Shown in pieces: positions 1 through 6,979 of a stretch of DNA of 51,477 bases. The first letter of the stretch is position 1; every line of letters starts with the position of its first letter. The translations under genes were made by a program, and so were the position numbers. Under the pieces are notes generated by a model that was given only the letters and a program-made list of their open reading frames with translations, made no database searches and was not told the origin of the DNA. The DNA is from an uncultured Bacteroides sp. (lineage in GTDB: Bacteria > Bacteroidota > Bacteroidia > Bacteroidales > Bacteroidaceae). The stretch spans positions 1 to 51,477 of the forward strand of contig UQTJ01000025.1 of assembly GCA_900544075.1 (NCBI GenBank). The letters are read 5' to 3'.

Positions 1-57
1 ATTGTTTCTTTATTCATTCCGATGCGGCGTTTGGCGATGCCTGATTTTGATGATTGA
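1..57 (+). CDS. Possible 3' end of an upstream gene (partial)
   Basis: Frame 1 is open from the first base and ends at a TGA at 55-57, giving about 18 residues that end in MPDFDD. It sits just before a hairpin at 112-139, as a gene tail would. A second frame (2-145) is also open, so the choice is uncertain. No family can be named from so short a tail. Confidence 0.25.
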   Translation: MVSLFIPMRRLAMPDFDD

Positions 58-111
58 AGCAGACAAGTCCTCACGCCTTTCTTTTTATACTAATTATACT
101 AATGAAAACAT

Positions 112-142
112 AATGCCTTTTCGGGGGACAGAGGGCATTTTC
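112..142 (+). terminator. Hairpin, possible terminator before the accessory region
   Basis: AATGCC at 112-117 pairs with GGCATT at 134-139. The stem can be extended inward by T-A and G-U pairs, and a short T-rich tract follows (138-142). It probably ends the upstream transcript. It lies only about 10 bases before a strong ribosome-binding site, so it could instead be a leader structure for the 163-384 gene. Confidence 0.4.
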
Positions 143-150
143 TAATAACA

Positions 151-157
151 AAGGAGG
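151..157 (+). promoter_or_regulatory. Strong Shine-Dalgarno site AAGGAGG
   Basis: AAGGAGG lies 5 bases before the ATG at 163 and is a near-perfect anti-16S match. Most starts in this window show only A-rich leaders, as is usual in Bacteroidetes, so this one stands out. It settles the start of the 163-384 gene. Confidence 0.7.
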
Positions 158-162
158 TATCT

Positions 163-384
163 ATGCCACTTTTTAGAATTACAGTAAAACAGTCGAAGAT
201 CTCAAATGGAGTTCGTTTGGAGAAAGGTATGTCAGTAGATGTAGTTTCAAATTCATTCAGTAATCCGGTTTCAACAAATGGTGGTCAGCCTGTAGTGGAT
301 GCTTTCAATCGTATCTATGGTGTTGATATAAAGAAGGCCGGGGCACTTAGTATGGTTTATTTGGATGTACAGAAGATTGGGTAA
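163..384 (+). CDS. Small DUF6140-like protein
   Basis: This 73-residue protein begins MPLFRITVKQSK and contains KGMSVDVVSNSFSNPV, which I associate with the DUF6140 family of Bacteroides. That assignment is from memory. There is no signal peptide or membrane segment, and it looks like a small soluble beta-rich protein of unknown role. The start is fixed by the AAGGAGG site at 151-157. The ATPase gene begins 12 bases downstream, so the two are probably co-transcribed. Such small proteins occur in accessory and mobile regions, but nothing here gives it a function. Confidence 0.55.
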   Translation: MPLFRITVKQSKISNGVRLEKGMSVDVVSNSFSNPVSTNGGQPVVDAFNRIYGVDIKKAGALSMVYLDVQKIG

Positions 385-396
385 GAATTTAGCATT

Positions 397-1302
397 ATGG
401 TTTATCTGAAAACATTTGTCACCCCTAAAGATTCTTGGGTAGATTGGTATTTCAATAAAGTCGATAATATTTCTGGTGAAATAATGGATAAGCTCATTCG
501 TGAAATACTGGAAAGCCTGTTGAATGCAAGTCCGAATAATGTACCATGTTTTACGAGTTGGTATCCGTGGAATACATTTTATGGAAAAGGTTTATGTCCT
601 ATAGAATTTGATGATATAACAATTCTTTATGGTGGAAATGGTTCCGGAAAGACTACATTACTCAATCTTATTGCAGAGAAACTGCGCCTTTCAAGAACAA
701 CTCTCTTTAATAAAAGCCCTTTTTGGGATAAATATGTGGAGTGTTGTGATTATGAGCAGGATGATGAAAATCTAAATACATCAATGGCTTTGCAGAATGG
801 TTCTATAATAACCAGTGATGATGTGTTCAAGTATATGCTTGAAAATAGGAAAATTAATCTTGAGACAGACAATAATAGGGAACAGTTATTGAACGATTTT
901 TATTGTAATTATGATGAAAATATGGGTAAAGTAGCTTCACGTTATGTCAAGTCCAAGCTAAGAAAGGTAGATGAGGAAAAATCGAATGGAGAAACAGCCT
1001 TCAAATACTTTGTAGATTCGGTAAAAGATGATTCACTGATACTGTTTGATGAACCTGAGAACAGCTTGTCTGCCCGATGGCAGATGGAGTTGGCTAATTT
1101 CTTGAGAGGCGCGGTTCGCGCATTTAATTGTCAGCTTGTAATAGCTACACATTCACCATTTATATTATCAATACCTGGTGTAAAAATATATGATTTGGAT
1201 ACTGTGCCAATATGTACAAACGAATGGTATAAGTTGGATAATGTGCAGGCTTATTATGAGTTGTTTGAGAGGAATAGAGATTTGTTTGAAAATGAAAAAT
1301 AA
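397..1302 (+). CDS. AAA/ABC-type ATPase (AAA_21-like)
   Basis: This is a 301-residue soluble ATPase. The P-loop GGNGSGKT is at residues 79-86, a signature-like SNGET at 196-200, Walker B LILFDEPEN at 214-222, and the switch histidine in THSP at 251-254. This arrangement matches the single-domain AAA_21/ABC-like ATPases related to RecF, OLD and defence ATPases. No nuclease domain such as TOPRIM or HNH follows it, so any effector would have to be a neighbour. It lies 12 bases after the DUF6140-like gene and 6 bases before the PH-like membrane gene, so it is probably in one operon. Its role is unknown; energy-dependent signalling or defence is inferred from context only. Confidence 0.8.
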   Translation: MVYLKTFVTPKDSWVDWYFNKVDNISGEIMDKLIREILESLLNASPNNVPCFTSWYPWNTFYGKGLCPIEFDDITILYGGNGSGKTTLLNLIAEKLRLSRTTLFNKSPFWDKYVECCDYEQDDENLNTSMALQNGSIITSDDVFKYMLENRKINLETDNNREQLLNDFYCNYDENMGKVASRYVKSKLRKVDEEKSNGETAFKYFVDSVKDDSLILFDEPENSLSARWQMELANFLRGAVRAFNCQLVIATHSPFILSIPGVKIYDLDTVPICTNEWYKLDNVQAYYELFERNRDLFENEK

Positions 1303-1308
1303 ATAGTT

Positions 1309-2181
1309 ATGATACATAAGGAAATATTTGATGTATTTGTTAAATATAAAAAGATCTTTGAAGATTTAAGTAGTAATGATGAATGCATAAATTTATTACA
1401 ATCCAATGGTACAAATTTATTTGTTTATCCTGATATACCTTTTGATGTTGAGCTTCAAACGAAAAGGAAATTTAATTTGTTTGATAAAGAGAAGATTCTT
1501 TTTATTCGTGATTTATCATTGGGAAGATGTCTTAATGAGGGAATGATTATTACTGATTGTGAATTGTTATTCATTATAGACGAGGGAAATGAGATAGTTA
1601 TAGAATGGAATGATATAAAGAATGTAGAATACCGTGATGACAATTTATGTTTTTATGGCCGTTTTTTGGTGGAAAGTGAATTGGTTGTAGATAGTTATAA
1701 GTTTTTTAAGAAAAATGAAGCTCAAATATATGGTAAATTATTCGCTAGAATGTTTACAGAAATGGCAAAAACTTATATTGTAGATGAAAGTGTTGAAATA
1801 GAAAGTTGTAACTGTAATAAGATGAATTTGGAATTAAAAGAAAATACCACTTTTGATGTGAAAGCAGAAACTGTAGGGAAATATCCAAAAGAAGAAATAG
1901 ATAAATTCAAAGATCAATCTATTTCTAAGGTTAGGAATTTACTTATAATATGGTCGGTATTAGCGTTTATATGTTTATTGATAGGGGGATTTATGGTGAT
2001 AATCCCAATAGTATTTGCTATTCCTATAATTATATTGTTATTTAGTTATTTATCCTTAATAAATAAGGATGATGATTATTGGGAAAGAGAATACTCTAAA
2101 TTATGGAAGAACCTGTCAGATGTTGATAAACTAAAAACTGCAGCTAAAATAGCTGGTGGAATTTTTAAACTATTCGGATAA
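1309..2181 (+). CDS. PH-like domain protein with C-terminal membrane hairpin
   Basis: This 290-residue protein has two parts. Residues 1-155 form a soluble beta-rich domain with the pattern GMIITDCELLFI...IEWNDIKNVEYRDD, which looks like a bacterial PH-like fold. The same domain begins the 3323-5347 protein, where both copies start MIHKE.FD and end F.R.FT.MA. A hydrophobic block at 211-250 fits two membrane helices, followed by a charged tail. It probably anchors the domain on the inner face of the cytoplasmic membrane. It starts 6 bases after the ATPase stop. The fold is inferred from pattern and the function is unknown. Confidence 0.6.
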   Translation: MIHKEIFDVFVKYKKIFEDLSSNDECINLLQSNGTNLFVYPDIPFDVELQTKRKFNLFDKEKILFIRDLSLGRCLNEGMIITDCELLFIIDEGNEIVIEWNDIKNVEYRDDNLCFYGRFLVESELVVDSYKFFKKNEAQIYGKLFARMFTEMAKTYIVDESVEIESCNCNKMNLELKENTTFDVKAETVGKYPKEEIDKFKDQSISKVRNLLIIWSVLAFICLLIGGFMVIIPIVFAIPIIILLFSYLSLINKDDDYWEREYSKLWKNLSDVDKLKTAAKIAGGIFKLFG

Positions 2182-2188
2182 ATATTTT

Positions 2189-2578
2189 ATGGATAAAATT
2201 AAATTGTTAGAAGAGTTTAAGGAAAAGTGGATGTCTAAAGCAAAAGAATATGTGCAGACTCCAGAACGGATAAAAAAATTGATTCCTCAAATAAAGGAGT
2301 ATTTATCAAAAAAAGGTCTGAAAGAGGTAAAAGAAAAAGTTATCTTATTGATAGATTATATCAGTGACATTGTTAATGGGAATTATAAAGATTATAATGT
2401 AAAAGCTTTTTTATACGTGGTGGCAGCAATGATTTATTTGGTGTCTCCTATTGATGTTATTCCTGATTTTATTTTGGGAATTGGTCTTACAGATGATGTT
2501 GCTGTTATTCTTTTCGTATTAAGGGAAGTTTCCTTGGAGTTGGATAAATATAAAGAATGGAAGTTGAATAAAAAATGA
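2189..2578 (+). CDS. YkvA family protein (DUF1232)
   Basis: A 129-residue protein. Residues about 71-113 carry the DUF1232/YkvA signature (LYVVAAMIYLVSPIDVIPDF followed by GLTDDVAVI), a small membrane-associated helical hairpin of unknown function found widely in bacteria. A charged, Lys-rich helical N-terminus precedes it. I chose the ATG at 2189, 7 bases after the preceding stop; an in-frame ATG at 2156 would overlap the upstream gene. It lies 6 bases before the next membrane-protein gene. It may be a membrane adaptor for the neighbouring PH-like protein, but this is inferred from position only. Confidence 0.8.
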   Translation: MDKIKLLEEFKEKWMSKAKEYVQTPERIKKLIPQIKEYLSKKGLKEVKEKVILLIDYISDIVNGNYKDYNVKAFLYVVAAMIYLVSPIDVIPDFILGIGLTDDVAVILFVLREVSLELDKYKEWKLNKK

Positions 2579-2584
2579 TTATTT

Positions 2585-2956
2585 ATGTTACAAGGATATA
2601 TTGCAAATAAATGGGGCGATAAAATGTTTGAGGATGATATGGCCAAGATTGTTAAGAGACATGCATTTTGGGGGGCTGTAATTATGGCTTTACCGACATT
2701 TGGTTTTGGATTGGTAATATATTGTATCATTCTCTGGCACATGTATTATGCATTATGTGAGAAATGTAATACAAAGTTACAGATAAGTACAGTTATTGTT
2801 GGTATCATTGTCAATTTTGCAATAACTGCAGTTGTTAATGTTATATTTGCATTATTGCCTATTTTAGGTTGGCTTGGTACAGGTTTCATTGTATATCTTC
2901 AGTTTTATTTATCTGGAAAGGCTTACATTGAAACATTAAAAGAAATGAGATTATAA
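2585..2956 (+). CDS. Small membrane protein, weakly DUF697-like
   Basis: This 123-residue protein has a short soluble N-terminus, then hydrophobic segments at about residues 27-52 and 65-108 that fit three helices. The segment beginning IVKRHAFWGAVIMALPTFG resembles the DUF697/YcjF-type membrane domain linked to GTPases, but the match is loose. The start could be the ATG at 2585 or the one at 2624. It is the last gene of the 163-2956 cluster, followed by 366 bases without a convincing gene. Function unknown. Confidence 0.45.
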   Translation: MLQGYIANKWGDKMFEDDMAKIVKRHAFWGAVIMALPTFGFGLVIYCIILWHMYYALCEKCNTKLQISTVIVGIIVNFAITAVVNVIFALLPILGWLGTGFIVYLQFYLSGKAYIETLKEMRL

Positions 2957-3322
2957 TATGATTTAGTATGCAATGAATATTAACAGAAAATTATAGTAAA
3001 CAATCTAATAATGGTGGTAAAGAAATTGATAGTTGTGAAGGATATTTTTGAATTAAAGAAGAATAGATGTACCTTTTTCTCAACTATATGAATTTTATAT
3101 GATTGTTAGGAATTATGTGAAATATATCTACAGGTTATTTAAGGATAATTAGTTTACTATAAAATTTATGTCTTGTTATTATTACTTGGTGTATGGTCAT
3201 TGTGTATGTATGTTATATGGATAGATGTGTTTTATAAAATAACAAACCTTATTCAGACATAAACAATAAACACAGATAATAAGAAAGTGAAATTAATAAT
3301 TTAATATAATTAATGAAATATC
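2957..3322. other. AT-rich spacer, possible decayed coding remnant
   Basis: There is no intact gene in these 366 bases. On the + strand a 24-codon frame from the ATG at 3011 reads into a second short frame that ends at about 3151, and a third frame at about 3153-3261 encodes a hydrophobic stretch rich in Leu followed by VWSLCMYVIWIDVF. Three successive short protein-like frames suggest a small membrane-protein gene broken by frameshifts, but chance in AT-rich DNA cannot be excluded. I see no TAnnTTTG promoter and no clear terminator. Confidence 0.3.
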
Positions 3323-5347
3323 ATGATACATAAAGAAACATTTGATGCCTTTATAGAAGGAATAAAAACTGAAAAAAAATGGAATTGGTATTTAAACACT
3401 TACATAAACCCTAATGGTTCAGATTTATTTATATACCCTGATATTCCCAGCGATGTAAAACATTCAATCCGTACAAGTTGGGGAATTGGTTTAGATGAAG
3501 AGATTCTTTATGTACGAGATTCTTCTTTTTGGAATGAACGTAATCAAGGTTTAGTTATAACTGATTGTGGTATAATTTTCATACCAGATAACGATGATAT
3601 GGATGATAGAATTCATATTTCTTGGGAAAATGTAAATTACGTGGAATACAAAGATGAATTATTGTATTTTTTTGGATATGGCGATAGAGAAAATAATTGC
3701 CCTATACATATATCTCATTTCTTAAAAGAATCTTCAGATACTAGCAAACAAGGTGCAGGTAGTATTTTCCACAGAATATTTACGCGTATGGCTCAAACAC
3801 AAACTCCAAAAGATGAAGATGATATTTATGAAAAGACAGTAGAGCAATATAACCAATTGATGAATGACGGTAAAGAGGAAGAGGCTTTACAATTAGCTCT
3901 TAGTTATAGGAAAAATGAACAGAACGTAGCTTTTACTCCTGAAATAGCTTGGCTTTATCATAAAAAAGGGCAGGATGAAAAAGCGTTTGCCGTAATTGAT
4001 GAGGATTTTAATGCTTTAGCTGAAGACAATCTTACTTGGAAAGGTAAGTTATATTATACTAAGTATAGCATATATGATGATAATGGTGATTATATGAATG
4101 CAAGAAAAGATTGTTTGTACGTTAAGAGGAATATCCCGTCTGATGTCAATTGGGATTATGAAGATGTAAATATTTTAGATGATGCTATAAAAGATTTTTC
4201 AAGATTTGAGAATGAATATACTCAACATTTCTTGGAACAACCCTATAATGAACGAAAGTTAATTGTGCCAGTCCAATCTTATACTGATTTGTCTCAAAAG
4301 AAGTTAGCTGTAGTTGATATTAATAATCTTCCAGATATAAACTTTCCAATGGGGCATCCTGTAGCAAATCAATTGTATGTAGGACATCCTTATATTCCAT
4401 CAAAATATATTCCATTTGAAAATTATGAATTGGAATTAATTGAAGATAAGATACGGGAATTTTCTCAGATTATGCAATATCTTGGTGCAACGGAAATAAA
4501 TATTGAGAGTGTAAATTCATCTTCAAATAATAAAGATTCAAAAATAGATCAAAAACTTTCTGGTGGAGTAGATTATAAACTGGTATCAGGCTCAGGTAAC
4601 GCAGAAAGACATATAACTAATAAACTTTTGGAAGATATAAGTCAACATATAAATCTGCATCAGAAGTTTTCACCGAAAAAATATCCAGCATTACCTGAGA
4701 ACTTAGTATGGTATCATAATGAACCTTCATGGCAGAGACTTTATAGCCAACGTATGCAGGGAGCTTTATTGGAGCATGAAGAACGTATCGAGACAAAGAA
4801 AAGCCAGGTTGTGGAAAATTCTGAACTAAAGCAAATCTCAGCCGAGGTTAAATGGTTATTTGTTCAAGCAAATGGAAATTGGGAGCAATCAATGGAGGAA
4901 AAGTTTGAAGCGCATGAAAATGCAATACTTTCAATCCATGTAAAATTTGCTCCTTTGGAAGATTTACAAGTGGGAACATTGACTTTTCAACAAAATACAA
5001 ATCCGATTTTGTCTGCTTTATCTCAATCATTAACTGAAGAAGAAGTTGAATACTTGAATGAACTCAAAGCCTGCCTTGAAGAAGATGGTAAAATTTCATC
5101 TAAGGAAAGACGTTTGTTGAATCGTTTAAGAGAACGATTAGGTATAACTGAAGAAAGGGCAGAAGAGTTAGAGGCTTCTTTATTGATGCCTGAACTTACT
5201 GAAGAAGAACAGGAGTATTTAGATGAATATAAGGCTTGTATAGAGGAAGGAGAGCTTTCTCCGAAAGAGATACGTCTTTTGAATCGTTTGAGGATGAGTT
5301 TAGGTATCTCAGAAGAACGAGCTAAAGAGTTGGAAACTTATAAATGA
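3323..5347 (+). CDS. Large PH-like / TPR-like / tandem TerB-like repeat protein
   Basis: A 674-residue protein with no signal peptide or membrane helix. Residues 1-160 are the same PH-like domain as in the 1309-2181 protein. Residues about 165-270 look TPR-like, with A/Y/L patterns such as WLYHKKGQDEKAFAVI. A middle region (about 370-560) contains LGATEINIESV and a Ser/Gly-rich stretch, followed by a conserved-looking helical block that I cannot name. Residues 570-621 and 625-674 are two copies of one helical unit (LTEEE.EYL...KAC.EE...S.KE.RLLNRLR..LGI.EERA.ELE), probably TerB-like hairpins. The Sel1 gene follows 36 bases later. It looks like a scaffold or sensor acting with the membrane PH-like paralogue; this is inference. 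Confidence 0.55.
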   Translation: MIHKETFDAFIEGIKTEKKWNWYLNTYINPNGSDLFIYPDIPSDVKHSIRTSWGIGLDEEILYVRDSSFWNERNQGLVITDCGIIFIPDNDDMDDRIHISWENVNYVEYKDELLYFFGYGDRENNCPIHISHFLKESSDTSKQGAGSIFHRIFTRMAQTQTPKDEDDIYEKTVEQYNQLMNDGKEEEALQLALSYRKNEQNVAFTPEIAWLYHKKGQDEKAFAVIDEDFNALAEDNLTWKGKLYYTKYSIYDDNGDYMNARKDCLYVKRNIPSDVNWDYEDVNILDDAIKDFSRFENEYTQHFLEQPYNERKLIVPVQSYTDLSQKKLAVVDINNLPDINFPMGHPVANQLYVGHPYIPSKYIPFENYELELIEDKIREFSQIMQYLGATEINIESVNSSSNNKDSKIDQKLSGGVDYKLVSGSGNAERHITNKLLEDISQHINLHQKFSPKKYPALPENLVWYHNEPSWQRLYSQRMQGALLEHEERIETKKSQVVENSELKQISAEVKWLFVQANGNWEQSMEEKFEAHENAILSIHVKFAPLEDLQVGTLTFQQNTNPILSALSQSLTEEEVEYLNELKACLEEDGKISSKERRLLNRLRERLGITEERAEELEASLLMPELTEEEQEYLDEYKACIEEGELSPKEIRLLNRLRMSLGISEERAKELETYK

Positions 5348-5383
5348 AGCTGAAAGTCAGAGTCTAAAATTTTGACATTGAAT

Positions 5384-6913
5384 ATGGAACAAATAGATAA
5401 AATTATAGCCGAAGCAGATCAATATTTTGATGCTATGGATTATAAAAAGGCAATTCCATTATATAAAAAAGTATTTGAAACCGGAAATGTTGAGTCAGGT
5501 TTTTGTTTGGGGGTATGTTATGAAAAAATGAAAGACTATGCGAAATCTGTAAGATGGTATAAATTGGCAGCGGAACAAGGTGACGCCGTAGCCCAATTTA
5601 ATTTAGGAACTTGTTATTTTGGTGGTGAAGGTGTGGAACAAGATTATGGAGAAGCCGTGAAATGGTTTAAGAAAGCTGCTGAACATGAACAAGCAAATGC
5701 GCAATATAATTTAGGACTTTGTTACGAAAAAGGCTTTGGAGTTGAACAAGACTATAAAGAGGCTGTGAAATTTTACATACTTGCTGCAAAGCAGGATTAT
5801 TGGCAAGCACAAAATAATTTAGGATTGTGTTATGAGAAAGGCTTGGGAGTTGTACAAGATTATGTGAAATCTGCGGAGTGCTACCGTAAGGCTGCAGAGC
5901 ATGGAGGGGCTGACGCTCAATATAATTTGGGACGTTGTTATATGTTCGGCATAGGAACTGAAGAAAAACATGCGGAGGCTGTAAACTTGTTCCGTAAGGC
6001 GGCAGAACAGGAACATACTATGGGACAATTCAATTTGGCAATATCTTATTTATATGGTATGGGTATTGATAAAAATTATGATGAGGCGATTGAATGGTTC
6101 CGTAAGGCAGCGGAACAAGGACATGCTGAGTCCCAATATTATTTGGGATGTATTTATAAGGAAAGTATAGGCGTAGATCAGGATTATTGCGAATCCGCGA
6201 AGTGGCATCGTATGGCAGCTGAGCAAGGTTATGTTAAGTCTCAATATAAATTGTCTCTTTATTATTACAATGGTGAAGGTGTAGAGCAGGATTATGAAGA
6301 AGCTGCTAAATGGTGCCGTAAGGCTGCGGAACAGGGAAATATTGATGCTCAATATAACTTAGGATATTTTTATGAATATGGTAAAGGTGTGGAGCAGGAT
6401 TATGAAGAGGCTGTGAAATGGTTTTATAAAGTGGCTAAAAATGGACACGCTGACGCTCAATTTAGTTTAGGAGTTATTTATTCTAAAGAAAAGAACTATG
6501 ATGAAGCTATAAAATGGTATCGTAGGGCTGCAAATCAAGGTCATGTTAAGTCTCAATTTAATTTGGGCTGTATTTATGGTGGCGAAGGTGAGGAACTAAA
6601 TTATGAAGAAGCAGTAAAATGGTTGCGTATGGCTGCGGAACAGGGCTATTCTGGTGCTCAAAATAATTTAGGAACTTGTTATTTTGATGGTGAAGGTGTA
6701 GAACAAAATTATGAAGAAGCTGTGAGGTGGTATTCTCTTGCTGCGGAACAAGAAAATGCATTTGCTCAATGTAATTTAGGCAATTGCTATAAAGACGGTA
6801 AAGGAGTAGAGCAAGATAAAGATAAAGCCATAGAATGGTATAGGAAAGCTTCAGATAATGGTTGCGAAGAAGCTAAGGAGGCTTTGGATGAATTGCAGGG
6901 GAATAAAGATTAA
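5384..6913 (+). CDS. Sel1-repeat protein, copy 1
   Basis: A protein of about 509 residues made almost wholly of Sel1-like repeats (36-residue alpha-alpha hairpins, consensus EAVKWYRKAAEQG.A.AQYNLG.CY..G.GVEQDY). I count 12 to 13 units. No signal peptide is visible, so it is probably cytoplasmic. I chose the ATG at 5384; an in-frame TTG at 5372 would add four residues. One unit is shortened near residues 360-395 and another is degenerate at the C-terminus (KASDNGCEEAKEALDEL). Sel1 proteins act as adaptors in signalling and as effectors in some pathogens. It shares a C-terminus and a 29-bp identical stretch with the next gene, so the two are tandem paralogues. Confidence 0.85.
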   Translation: MEQIDKIIAEADQYFDAMDYKKAIPLYKKVFETGNVESGFCLGVCYEKMKDYAKSVRWYKLAAEQGDAVAQFNLGTCYFGGEGVEQDYGEAVKWFKKAAEHEQANAQYNLGLCYEKGFGVEQDYKEAVKFYILAAKQDYWQAQNNLGLCYEKGLGVVQDYVKSAECYRKAAEHGGADAQYNLGRCYMFGIGTEEKHAEAVNLFRKAAEQEHTMGQFNLAISYLYGMGIDKNYDEAIEWFRKAAEQGHAESQYYLGCIYKESIGVDQDYCESAKWHRMAAEQGYVKSQYKLSLYYYNGEGVEQDYEEAAKWCRKAAEQGNIDAQYNLGYFYEYGKGVEQDYEEAVKWFYKVAKNGHADAQFSLGVIYSKEKNYDEAIKWYRRAANQGHVKSQFNLGCIYGGEGEELNYEEAVKWLRMAAEQGYSGAQNNLGTCYFDGEGVEQNYEEAVRWYSLAAEQENAFAQCNLGNCYKDGKGVEQDKDKAIEWYRKASDNGCEEAKEALDELQGNKD

Positions 6914-6979
6914 TGGTAATATTTATTCAGAAAAAGTTTATCAACTGTTTGTTTATAATTCATATTAAGTATCAAGGTT

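Noticed and set aside
2..145. Open frame from the first bases to 145 in frame 2
   Set aside because: It would read through the hairpin at 112-139 and has a composition unlike a protein; frame 1 ending at 57 is more natural.
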